Source of the DNA: Tenacibaculum lutimaris
Lineage (GTDB): Bacteria > Bacteroidota > Bacteroidia > Flavobacteriales > Flavobacteriaceae
Length of the DNA: 64,000 nucleotides
NCBI RefSeq assembly: GCF_003610735.1
Contig: NZ_RAQM01000012.1
Location: 47,148-111,147, forward strand
Reading direction: 5' to 3'
The translations under genes and the position numbers were made by a program. The notes beneath the pieces are model-generated. The model was not told the origin of the DNA, searched no databases, and saw only the letters and a program-made list of their open reading frames with translations. Of this stretch, positions 44,608-54,490 are shown piece after piece. Position 1 is the stretch's first letter. Every line of letters starts with the position of its first letter.

Positions 44608-44628
44608 TTAATGCAAAAACCGCATTAA
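44608..44628 (+). promoter_or_regulatory. LysR-type operator
   Basis: A perfect inverted repeat TTAATGC-n7-GCATTAA lies between the -7 element and the LysR ATG. It has the T-n11-A layout of LysR-family binding sites. Binding here should repress the LysR gene itself and may affect the divergent LysE gene. Confidence 0.7.
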
Positions 44629-44629
44629 A

Positions 44630-45523
44630 ATGACAATACAACAAATTCGATATTTTTTAGCACTTGCTGATGAGCTACATTTTTGGAAAACTGCAGAAAA
44701 AGTGTACATCTCACAATCATCATTAAGTAGGCAAATTCAATCTTTAGAAGAAGAACTTGGTATTACCTTATTTGAACGCGATAAAAGAAACGTAAAGTTG
44801 ACCGATACCGGTATTTTTCTTAAGAAAAAATGGGAAGACTTATTAGACGAGTTTGACCGTACGCTTCAACATGCAAGAAAAATTGAAGAAGGTTCTTCTG
44901 GGTTAATTAGCATTGCCTACCCTGGTTCTATTTCTTATAACTATTTACCAGAATTACTTAGGATATTTTCTGAAGAAAAACCTGACTTAAAGGTAGAGCT
45001 TATGGAACCCACCGACATTACACTTGAAAACTTACTAACAAGCTATCAAATAGATGTTGCTTTTAGTAGAAATGAAGTTTTAAATACTTCTATTCTCTCT
45101 GAGAGATTATATGCAGAACCTGTTTGTCTTGTAGTTCCAAAAAACCACTGGTTAACCGCTGAAAATTTTGTAGATTTAAGAGATGTAAAAGATGAAAAAT
45201 TTATTCTTTCTGGTTTACATCATACTACTTACTTTTCTTCATTACTTCGTACTATTTTTAACACTTACAGTTTTGAACCACAAACACATATTGAGTCTGA
45301 TTTTGGAAGCATGATATTAAACTTAGTTTCTAGAGACTTAGGAATTTCGATACTACCCTACTCTTTTCAATTTTCATTAAACTCAAGTGTTCGCTTTATT
45401 ACACTTCCTGAAAAAACAGAATTATTTATTAACTGGCGTAAAAATGATGATAGAAAGATTGTTAAAAATGTAATTGAGTATGCTACAAATTTAGGCAAAA
45501 GGTATAATCAACGATTTATATAA
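44630..45523 (+). CDS. LysR-family transcriptional regulator
   Basis: A 297-aa protein with an N-terminal winged HTH (MTIQQIRYFLALADELHFWKT, LSRQIQSLEEELGITLFER) and a C-terminal periplasmic-binding-protein-like effector domain from about residue 90. The ligand is unknown. It is divergent from the LysE-type exporter and carries an inverted-repeat operator at its own start. Confidence 0.93.
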   Translation: MTIQQIRYFLALADELHFWKTAEKVYISQSSLSRQIQSLEEELGITLFERDKRNVKLTDTGIFLKKKWEDLLDEFDRTLQHARKIEEGSSGLISIAYPGSISYNYLPELLRIFSEEKPDLKVELMEPTDITLENLLTSYQIDVAFSRNEVLNTSILSERLYAEPVCLVVPKNHWLTAENFVDLRDVKDEKFILSGLHHTTYFSSLLRTIFNTYSFEPQTHIESDFGSMILNLVSRDLGISILPYSFQFSLNSSVRFITLPEKTELFINWRKNDDRKIVKNVIEYATNLGKRYNQRFI

Positions 45524-45526
45524 AAC

Positions 45527-45558
45527 AAAATCCCAAGCAAATTGCTTAGGATTTTTAT
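45527..45558. terminator. bidirectional terminator after LysR
   Basis: A stem of about 12 bp (AAATCCcAAGCAA/TTGCTTAGGATTT, with one bulged C) and T-rich ends, between convergent genes. Confidence 0.8.
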
Positions 45559-45575
45559 TTTCTTTCGTAGTAAAA

Positions 45576-45833
45576 CTATTGGTCAATCGAACCTAAAACA
45601 CGTTTCATAAAATTATTCAACGCTTCTTTTTTAGGTGTTCCGTCTTTAATCATTTTATCAACTTCAATTGCTCCGTACATGTTAGAGATTAATTCTCCTA
45701 TCACATCTAACTCTTCGTCTTTTAAAGAAGGAACTTCTGTTAAAGCTTCAAGAGTTTCAATAGTTTCTAGTACGTAATCTTGATCGTTTTCTTCAATAAA
45801 TGAAGTTAGGTGTTTAATTACTGGTAATTTCAT
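45576..45833 (-). CDS. conserved small acidic protein downstream of thioredoxin
   Basis: An 85-aa, acidic, all-helical protein (MKLPVIKHLTSFIEENDQDY) with no Cys. I do not assign a function; it resembles small flavobacterial proteins that follow the thioredoxin gene in peroxiredoxin operons. It starts 2 nt after the thioredoxin stop, so it is certainly co-transcribed. Confidence 0.7.
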   Translation of the reverse strand: MKLPVIKHLTSFIEENDQDYVLETIETLEALTEVPSLKDEELDVIGELISNMYGAIEVDKMIKDGTPKKEALNNFMKRVLGSIDQ

Positions 45834-45835
45834 AA

Positions 45836-46144
45836 TTAAGCTACTTCGTTTACTAAATCTTTTAACACTTCAAACTTATTTGTTTGCGTTTGATTTACAA
45901 ACTTCCCATCTACAAATGTAGCAAAAGTTGGTAAGTTGCTTACATCAGCAAGTTTTCTACTTTCAGGAAACTGTTCTGCATCTGCAATAATGAAAACCAC
46001 ATCTTCATTTTCAGAAGCTAACTTCTTAAATTTTGGTTTCATAATACGACAGTTACCACACCAAGTAGCTGAATATTGTACCACTACTTTTTTATTACCT
46101 GCAACAACTTCTGATAAATTATCTTGACTTAATTCTTGTACCAT
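45836..46144 (-). CDS. thioredoxin-family protein
   Basis: A 102-aa thioredoxin with the active site WCGNC (C29/C32; not the classical WCGPC) and the cis-Pro in DVSNLPTFATF. It is cytosolic, with no signal sequence. It lies 88 nt downstream of a 2-Cys peroxiredoxin and 2 nt before a small acidic protein, so it probably reduces the peroxiredoxin. Unlike the thioredoxins at 25973 and 29608 it has no lipoprotein signal. Confidence 0.9.
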   Translation of the reverse strand: MVQELSQDNLSEVVAGNKKVVVQYSATWCGNCRIMKPKFKKLASENEDVVFIIADAEQFPESRKLADVSNLPTFATFVDGKFVNQTQTNKFEVLKDLVNEVA

Positions 46145-46232
46145 AGTCTTAAAATTATTTTATTTCGAAAGGAGCTCGTGCTCGACCCCTTCACCTATCT
46201 CACACGAACTTATTTCCTCTCTTAATGTTATA

Positions 46233-46871
46233 TTAGTTTACAGCTAAGTACTCTGCTGTAGCTTTAGCGTTTGCTTGCATAGCTTCTTTACCTTCTTCCC
46301 AGTTTGCAGGACAAACCTCGCCTTTTTCTTGTACGTGAGTGTAAGCATCGATTAAACGTAAGTACTCGTTTACGTTACGACCTACAGGCATATGGTTAAT
46401 TCCTTCGTGGAATACAGTTCCTTCTTCATCAATTAAATACGTAGCTCTATATGTTACGTTATCTCCTTCTACTTGTACAGTTCCTGTAGCTTCATCATAA
46501 GTTTCATTAGTAATATCTAAAATTCCTAAGATTGATGATAAATTACGGTTACTATCAGCTAATAATGGATAAGTAACTCCTTCGATTCCTCCATTAGCTT
46601 TAGATTGGTTTAACCAAGCAAAGTGTACTTCAGGAGTATCACATGACGCACCAATTACAATTGTATTTCTTTTTTCAAATTCTGACAAAGCAGCTTGAAA
46701 AGCATGTAATTCAGTTGGACAAACAAAAGTAAAATCTTTTGGATACCAAAACAATAACACTTTTTTGTTATTTTTTACTGCTTCTTCTAATACATTTAAT
46801 TTAAACGTATCACCCATTTCATTCATTGCATCTACGCTTAAACTTGGAAATTTTTTTCCTACTGTAGCCAT
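46233..46871 (-). CDS. typical 2-Cys peroxiredoxin (AhpC/Prx1 type)
   Basis: A 212-aa peroxidase. The peroxidatic Cys is C51 in DFTFVCPTE and the resolving Cys is C187 in EKGEVCPANW. It reduces hydrogen peroxide and alkyl hydroperoxides using thioredoxin. It lies at the head of an operon with the WCGNC thioredoxin and a small acidic protein, and is divergent from katG across a 295-nt region, so two peroxide defences share one control region. Confidence 0.95.
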   Translation of the reverse strand: MATVGKKFPSLSVDAMNEMGDTFKLNVLEEAVKNNKKVLLFWYPKDFTFVCPTELHAFQAALSEFEKRNTIVIGASCDTPEVHFAWLNQSKANGGIEGVTYPLLADSNRNLSSILGILDITNETYDEATGTVQVEGDNVTYRATYLIDEEGTVFHEGINHMPVGRNVNEYLRLIDAYTHVQEKGEVCPANWEEGKEAMQANAKATAEYLAVN

Positions 46872-46918
46872 TTTATAATTTTTTAAAGGTTAATATTAAT
46901 ATGTTCTTTTATCGGTGG

Positions 46919-46926
46919 CAAATTTA
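46919..46926 (-). promoter_or_regulatory. -7 element of the peroxiredoxin operon
   Basis: On the minus strand this reads TAAATTTG, a TAnnTTTG match 47 nt before the peroxiredoxin ATG. Confidence 0.6.
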
Positions 46927-47037
46927 TTCCCTTTCTTACTATCTCTAGCTTAAAAGCAAAAATATTTTTTTATTCAACTATAAGCATTATCAATACAAAT
47001 AAAAAAACAAAATAAATTAAACAAATACCTTTCTTAA

Positions 47038-49365
<2,328 letters not shown>

Positions 49366-49383
49366 TTTAAAAACTAAATCATA

Positions 49384-49414
49384 AAAAAAGAAGAGCATTT
49401 TGCTCTTCTTTTTT
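49384..49414. terminator. bidirectional terminator after katG
   Basis: A perfect 14-bp stem (AAAAAAGAAGAGCA/TGCTCTTCTTTTTT) with loop TTT, between convergent genes. Confidence 0.93.
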
Positions 49415-49432
49415 ATTTATTACCTAGTAATG

Positions 49433-50596
49433 TTATTTACTCGCAAATAGTTTCACGTCATTTTTAGAAACTTCTTTTTCTCCTAAAATAAGTAATCGCT
49501 CAACTACATTTCGTAACTCTCGGATGTTTCCTGTCCAGTCATATTCTTGTAATTGCTTAATAGCATCGTCTGCAAATGCTTTTTTAGGCATTCCTTGTTC
49601 TTCGGAAATTTTCTTCGCAAAGAAGTTTACTAATAACGGAATATCTTCTCTTCTATCGTTTAAAGCAGGAACTTTAATTAAAATAACTGCTAAACGGTGA
49701 TATAAATCCTCACGAAAACGTCCTTCCGCAATTTCCTTTTTCAAATCTTTATTTGTCGCAGCAACCACACGCACATTTACTTTGATATCCTTATCAGAAC
49801 CTACACGCTGAATACGATTTTCTTGTAATGCACGTAATACCTTTGCTTGTGCAGACAGACTCATATCCCCTATCTCATCTAAAAAAATGGTTCCTCCATT
49901 TGCTGCCTCAAACTTTCCTGCTCTATCTTTGTTTGCTCCTGTAAAACTTCCTTTTACATGACCAAACAATTCACTTTCAATCAATTCCGAAGGAATAGCC
50001 GCACAATTCACCTCTATCATTGGTGCTTTAGAACGATCAGATTTTTCATGTAACCAATGTGCTACTAACTCTTTTCCCGTTCCATTAGGACCTGTAATTA
50101 ACACACGAGCATCGGTAGCTGAAACCTTCTCTATCATATCTTTAATATGAGTAATAGCTTCACTCTCACCAATCATTTCGTAGTTTTTACTTACCTTCTT
50201 TTTTAAACGTTTATTTTCAACTACTAGTTCTTTTTTATCTAATGCATTACGAACTGTATTTAACAAGCGATTTAAATCCGGTGGTTTCGAAATATAATCA
50301 AAAGCACCTAAACGCATTGTATTTACTGCTGTATCAAGATCTCCATGACCTGATATCATTACCATTGGTGTTTCAGGTTTAATTTTCCTAGCCTTTTCTA
50401 ACACCTCAACACCATCCATTTTTGGCATTTTAATATCACACAATACTAAATCGTAATCTGTATTTTTTATCATTTCAATTCCAGCCAATCCATCTTCAGC
50501 TTCTTCTACTTCATAGGAATCATTCTCTTCAGAAATGATTTTTTTTAATACTCTGCGGATTGCAGCTTCATCTTCTATTATTAATATTTTAGCCAT
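49433..50596 (-). CDS. sigma-54-type response regulator without a DNA-binding domain
   Basis: A 387-aa NtrC-family regulator. A receiver domain has D54 (LVLCDIKMPKMDG). The AAA+ domain has Walker A GPNGTGKE, the sigma-54 contact loop GSFTGA (most members have GAFTGA) and Walker B GGTIFLDEIGDM. The protein ends with IRELRNVVERLLILGEKEV and a short tail, with no Fis-type HTH after the AAA+ domain. It would then act without specific DNA binding or through a partner. It is 41 nt after the MscS gene on the same strand. Confidence 0.9.
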   Translation of the reverse strand: MAKILIIEDEAAIRRVLKKIISEENDSYEVEEAEDGLAGIEMIKNTDYDLVLCDIKMPKMDGVEVLEKARKIKPETPMVMISGHGDLDTAVNTMRLGAFDYISKPPDLNRLLNTVRNALDKKELVVENKRLKKKVSKNYEMIGESEAITHIKDMIEKVSATDARVLITGPNGTGKELVAHWLHEKSDRSKAPMIEVNCAAIPSELIESELFGHVKGSFTGANKDRAGKFEAANGGTIFLDEIGDMSLSAQAKVLRALQENRIQRVGSDKDIKVNVRVVAATNKDLKKEIAEGRFREDLYHRLAVILIKVPALNDRREDIPLLVNFFAKKISEEQGMPKKAFADDAIKQLQEYDWTGNIRELRNVVERLLILGEKEVSKNDVKLFASK

Positions 50597-50637
50597 ATTT
50601 TCTTTTTATTCTTTCTAGAAAAGCAACAATTAAGCCA

Positions 50638-51483
50638 TTATTTATTCTTCTCAATAATATGTATGTCTCTTTGAGGAAACGGAATACTTATATCATGCTC
50701 TCTAAATAATTCATCTATTCTAAACCTAATATCACTTTTTGGCACTGCCGCCTGAAAGCTATCATTCAGTGTAAAAATCAATTTAAAATCTAATGAACTA
50801 TCTCCAAAATTTTCAAAAAGCACCAATGGTGCTGGATGCTGGTACACCTTAGGATGCTCATTAGCAGCTTGCATCAACAGTTTTTTAACCAGAGCTACAT
50901 CACTACCATATGCTACTCCTACTATAACATTTTCACGAGTTGTAGTTCCGTTTTGCGTCCAGTTATATAAGCTGTTTGACAAATACTTATGGTTAGGAAT
51001 AACCAAAACTTTATTATCGATAGTTACTGCTCTGGTAGTTCTTAATTTTATTTCTTCTACCCTTCCAACTTTATCATCTAACTCTATAATATCACCTACA
51101 TGCACACTCTTATCAACTATGATAAAAATTCCAGAAATGATATCTTGAAAAAAGGTTTGTAAAGCCAAACCAATACCTATTAATAAAGCAGAAGATGCTA
51201 CTAAAATCGCACTTAAATTAACTCCTGCAGAACTTAAACCTATTGAAAAAACAACTACATAAGCCAACCAACTTGTAAACGAGAAAATAGTATCAAACTT
51301 GTTTTTATCTTCTTGCTCTAACTTACTTTTTGCTAGTTTTTTTAAGTACTTTAATAAAAACTTGACAAAAAGTAAACCTACGATTAAAAACAAGACTGTT
51401 TTTAGTGTAAACTCAACATCTTTTCCTCCCACAGGGATTCTGTAGTTTAAAAAATCGGTTATTTCCTTTATAATTTCTTTCAT
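50638..51483 (-). CDS. mechanosensitive ion channel (MscS family)
   Basis: A 281-aa MscS-type channel with three hydrophobic segments in the first 125 residues, a pore-lining third helix (ILVASSALLIGIGLALQTFF), then the beta domain (GDIIELDDKVGRVEEI; VIPNHKYLSNSLYNW). It releases solutes on hypo-osmotic shock. It lies between the ABC-2 transporter genes and the sigma-54 regulator, all on the minus strand, perhaps as one long transcript. Confidence 0.9.
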   Translation of the reverse strand: MKEIIKEITDFLNYRIPVGGKDVEFTLKTVLFLIVGLLFVKFLLKYLKKLAKSKLEQEDKNKFDTIFSFTSWLAYVVVFSIGLSSAGVNLSAILVASSALLIGIGLALQTFFQDIISGIFIIVDKSVHVGDIIELDDKVGRVEEIKLRTTRAVTIDNKVLVIPNHKYLSNSLYNWTQNGTTTRENVIVGVAYGSDVALVKKLLMQAANEHPKVYQHPAPLVLFENFGDSSLDFKLIFTLNDSFQAAVPKSDIRFRIDELFREHDISIPFPQRDIHIIEKNK

Positions 51484-51563
51484 CTACTAGTTCTTATTGT
51501 TTTTATTAAACTCTTTCGAGTACATTAAACTAACGACTGTACAATTTATTTCATAAAAAATGA

Positions 51564-52886
51564 TTATCCGTTATAACGAATCCATTTCCATAAATCTTTA
51601 TAGGTTGCTTTTTTACCATACATTAAAATACCTACACGATAAATCTTAGCAGCTACCCATACAATAACTATAAAAGTAAGAATTAATAGCAACATAGAGA
51701 TTGCTATTTCCCACCAAGCTACTCCAAATGGAATTCTCATTAACATAACGATTGGCGACGTAAATGGTATATATGAGAATATTACTGATACTGGTCCGTG
51801 AGGATCATTAATTACCGTTGCAAAACCTACATATACTGCTAAAATTAACGGTAACATAATAGGCATCATAAATTGTTGCGTATCCGTTTCGTTATCTACT
51901 GCAGCACCTACCGCTGCAAACAAAGAACTATACAACATATATCCTCCTAAGAAGTAGAAAATGAATAAGAAAAACATTTTTACTAAAGGCAATCTGAAAA
52001 TTTCTTGCACAATCATTTCACCTTTATTGGTTGCTGTTTGCTGAATAGCTTCCATTTGTTCTGGTGATACTTTTGCTGACTGCATTTCCATCATATCAAC
52101 TCCAAAGAAAGAAGATGCTACTAGGCTAAACACTAAAAACAAAATTCCCCAAATAAAGAATTGTAACAATCCTGCTGAAGCATTTCCAATAATTTTTCCT
52201 AACATTAATTGAAAAGGTTTTACTGAAGAGACAATTACTTCAATAATTCTACTTGTTTTTTCTTCAATTACACTACGCATTACCGATGTTCCATAAATCA
52301 TAACAAACATCATTAATAAATAACCTGCAATAGCTCCCACACCAATTTTTAATCCGTTGATTAATTTAGATGATTTTTCTCCAGAAAAGTTCAACATTTT
52401 GATTTCTGAAGCTATTTTTGATTCTTCAATATGCGCAATATCGATTCCGAAACTGGTTAGTTTTTCATGACGCAATACCTTATCTATCTTATCTTCTAAG
52501 CTTTCCATAATAGACATACTAGGAGAATCTTTCGAGAAAAACTCAATCGATTTTGCCAACACTTCTAAACTATCTTGTTTTGGAATATACAAAGCTCCAT
52601 AATAATCCCCTTCTTCAACCTTCTTTTTTGAATCTTCGATACCTAATGCTGTAAAATCTTGATATTTTACTGTTTTAGAATCTACAAATACATCTTTAGA
52701 AAATTTTCCTGATTCATCTACATATACAATCTTCTTTACCTTCTCATCATTCTTTTTCATTAAGAAAAACACCAACGCTCCCATTCCAATCATCAACAGC
52801 GGACTTAAAAACGTCATAACGATAAATGATTTATTTCTAACCTTAGCAATAAATTCGCGTTCTATAATTAATCGTAATCTTTTCAT
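51564..52886 (-). CDS. ABC-2 type transporter permease (NatB-like)
   Basis: A 440-aa permease. One N-terminal span (about 20-40) is followed by a large extracytoplasmic domain and a cluster of five or more spans from about residue 175 to the end. The motif TSRIIEVIVSSVKPFQLMLGKIIG is typical of the NatB group. It starts 3 nt after the ATPase gene, so the two form a transporter, probably exporting Na+ or lipids/peptides; the substrate is unknown. Confidence 0.88.
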   Translation of the reverse strand: MKRLRLIIEREFIAKVRNKSFIVMTFLSPLLMIGMGALVFFLMKKNDEKVKKIVYVDESGKFSKDVFVDSKTVKYQDFTALGIEDSKKKVEEGDYYGALYIPKQDSLEVLAKSIEFFSKDSPSMSIMESLEDKIDKVLRHEKLTSFGIDIAHIEESKIASEIKMLNFSGEKSSKLINGLKIGVGAIAGYLLMMFVMIYGTSVMRSVIEEKTSRIIEVIVSSVKPFQLMLGKIIGNASAGLLQFFIWGILFLVFSLVASSFFGVDMMEMQSAKVSPEQMEAIQQTATNKGEMIVQEIFRLPLVKMFFLFIFYFLGGYMLYSSLFAAVGAAVDNETDTQQFMMPIMLPLILAVYVGFATVINDPHGPVSVIFSYIPFTSPIVMLMRIPFGVAWWEIAISMLLLILTFIVIVWVAAKIYRVGILMYGKKATYKDLWKWIRYNG

Positions 52887-52889
52887 TGC

Positions 52890-53825
52890 TTAACTGTTTT
52901 TATGGATTGCTTGAATAAAAATATCATTAGCACTTGGCACCAACTCTACAAAATGCTGTACTTGACCTTGGTTGGTTAAATACGATAGTAAATCGTTTGG
53001 AGAACTTCCGTTAGTAAGTTTTACATTTAACTTTAACCCTTCATTTAACAATTTAAAATCTGCTGGTAAAACCTCAAAGTTTTCTTTTAGCTTTTGCTCC
53101 ACTTCTTTTGAATTAGAAGTAGCTAATCCAACCTGAAAAGTATTTGTTCTAAACTCCTTTTTAATATCTTCTAGCTTACCATCTAAAATTTTATTCGACT
53201 TGTTAATCAAAGCTATATAATCACACATTTCCTCAACAGACTCCATTCTATGGGTAGAAAAAATAATGGTAGCTCCTTCATCTCTCAACTGTAAAATTTC
53301 CTTTGCTATTAATTGCGCATTAATAGGATCGAAACCAGAAAAAGGCTCATCAAAAATTAATAATTTAGGCTGGTGTAGTACAGTTACTATAAACTGTACC
53401 TTCTGCGCCATTCCTTTAGATAACTCTTCAATCTTTTTATTCCACCAAGCACCAATATCAAATTTATCAAACCAATATTTCAATCGTTTTTTTGCTTCCG
53501 ATTTACTCAACCCTTTTAATTGAGCAAGGTATAATGCCTGCTCTCCTACCTTCATACTCTTATACAGCCCTCTTTCTTCTGGTAAGTAACCTATATGCTC
53601 TATATGGTTTGGAGCTAACTTTTCTCCATCTAATATAATTTCACCAGCATCAGGCATTGTTATTTGATTGATAATTCTAATAAGCGAGGTTTTTCCTGCT
53701 CCATTAGGACCTAACAAACCAAAAACGCTTCCTTTAGGTATGTGCATAGACACATTATTTAATGCAGTATAATCGCCATAACGTTTTACCACATTATTTA
53801 TTTCTAATAAATTATTCATAGACAT
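52890..53825 (-). CDS. ABC transporter ATP-binding protein (NatA-like)
   Basis: A 311-aa ATPase. Walker A is GLLGPNGAGKTSLI, the signature LSKGMAQKVQ and Walker B LLIFDEPFSGFD. A C-terminal extension of about 80 residues after the nucleotide-binding domain is common in exporters of this group. It partners the permease 3 nt downstream. It is divergent from the MarR-headed beta-oxidation operon. Confidence 0.92.
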   Translation of the reverse strand: MSMNNLLEINNVVKRYGDYTALNNVSMHIPKGSVFGLLGPNGAGKTSLIRIINQITMPDAGEIILDGEKLAPNHIEHIGYLPEERGLYKSMKVGEQALYLAQLKGLSKSEAKKRLKYWFDKFDIGAWWNKKIEELSKGMAQKVQFIVTVLHQPKLLIFDEPFSGFDPINAQLIAKEILQLRDEGATIIFSTHRMESVEEMCDYIALINKSNKILDGKLEDIKKEFRTNTFQVGLATSNSKEVEQKLKENFEVLPADFKLLNEGLKLNVKLTNGSSPNDLLSYLTNQGQVQHFVELVPSANDIFIQAIHKNS

Positions 53826-53865
53826 AATAGTTGATTAATTGCCGTTTATTAAAAAACAGCAGTGA

Positions 53866-53873
53866 CAAACTTA
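53866..53873 (-). promoter_or_regulatory. -7 element of the NatA-like operon
   Basis: On the minus strand this reads TAAGTTTG, an exact TAnnTTTG match 40 nt before the ATPase ATG. Confidence 0.6.
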
Positions 53874-53942
53874 CATATTTTTATACTCAATTAGTATCTA
53901 CTTCGCAGTAAACGTTACAAGATTAATTTTATGTTAATTTTA

Positions 53943-53985
53943 TTATGCATGCATAATTTTTTTTATAAAATACTATGCATGCATA
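53943..53985 (+). promoter_or_regulatory. twin palindromic operators of the MarR regulator
   Basis: Two palindromes, TTATGCATGCATAA (53943-53956) and TATGCATGCATA (53974-53985), share the core ATGCATGCAT. Their centres are 30 bp apart, about three helical turns. The second covers the expected -33 region of the marR promoter. They should be binding sites of the MarR protein encoded just downstream, giving autorepression of the operon. Confidence 0.75.
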
Positions 53986-53996
53986 ATAAATTTTTA

Positions 53997-54004
53997 TATA
54001 TTTG
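53997..54004 (+). promoter_or_regulatory. -7 element of the MarR beta-oxidation operon
   Basis: TATATTTG matches TAnnTTTG and ends only 6 nt before the ATG at 54011. This predicts a leaderless or almost leaderless mRNA. Confidence 0.65.
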
Positions 54005-54010
54005 GCATCG

Positions 54011-54472
54011 ATGGATAAAGATAAATCGATAGATCACCAATTAAGAGCCACTTGGCAAGCGGTTGCAAAAATGTATAATGAGCAAGCTGCTAAGCACGAT
54101 AGCACAATGGCTACAGCTTTTGCTTTGTTGAATATAGATTCTGAAAACGGTACTCCTTCTACAGCTTTGGGCCCTTTAATGGGAATGGAGCCTACAAGTC
54201 TTTCTCGTTTATTAAAAACCATGGAAGATAAAGGAGTTATATGTCGCGAGAAAAATCCTAATGATGGGAGAAGTGTTATTCTAAAACTTACCGGATACGG
54301 TAAGGAAATGCGTGAAGTTTCTAAGGGGCATGTTTACCAATTTAACAATAAAGTAAGAGAGTATATTACTGAAGAAGAGTTAGAAAACTTTTTTAAAGTT
54401 ACAACAACAATAAACAAACTAATTACAGATAAGTTAATATACGAAGATGATATTGACAATAAAGCTGTATAA
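54011..54472 (+). CDS. MarR-family regulator of beta-oxidation genes
   Basis: A 153-aa regulator from the ATG at 54011. An in-frame TTG at 54002 would add three residues but lies inside the -7 element, so the ATG is preferred. The winged HTH is at about 55-110 (LGPLMGMEPTSLSRLLKTME, then the wing EKNPNDGRSVILKL). It is followed after 18 nt by the HAD/crotonase gene. Two palindromes lie upstream. By analogy with fatty-acid-responsive MarR or FadR regulators it may sense an acyl-CoA, but the ligand is not known. Confidence 0.88.
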   Translation: MDKDKSIDHQLRATWQAVAKMYNEQAAKHDSTMATAFALLNIDSENGTPSTALGPLMGMEPTSLSRLLKTMEDKGVICREKNPNDGRSVILKLTGYGKEMREVSKGHVYQFNNKVREYITEEELENFFKVTTTINKLITDKLIYEDDIDNKAV

Positions 54473-54490
54473 AAACAAACCAATAAACAA

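Noticed and set aside
54002..54010. TTG start for the MarR gene
   Set aside because: It lies within the -7 promoter element and would not be transcribed from the predicted start.
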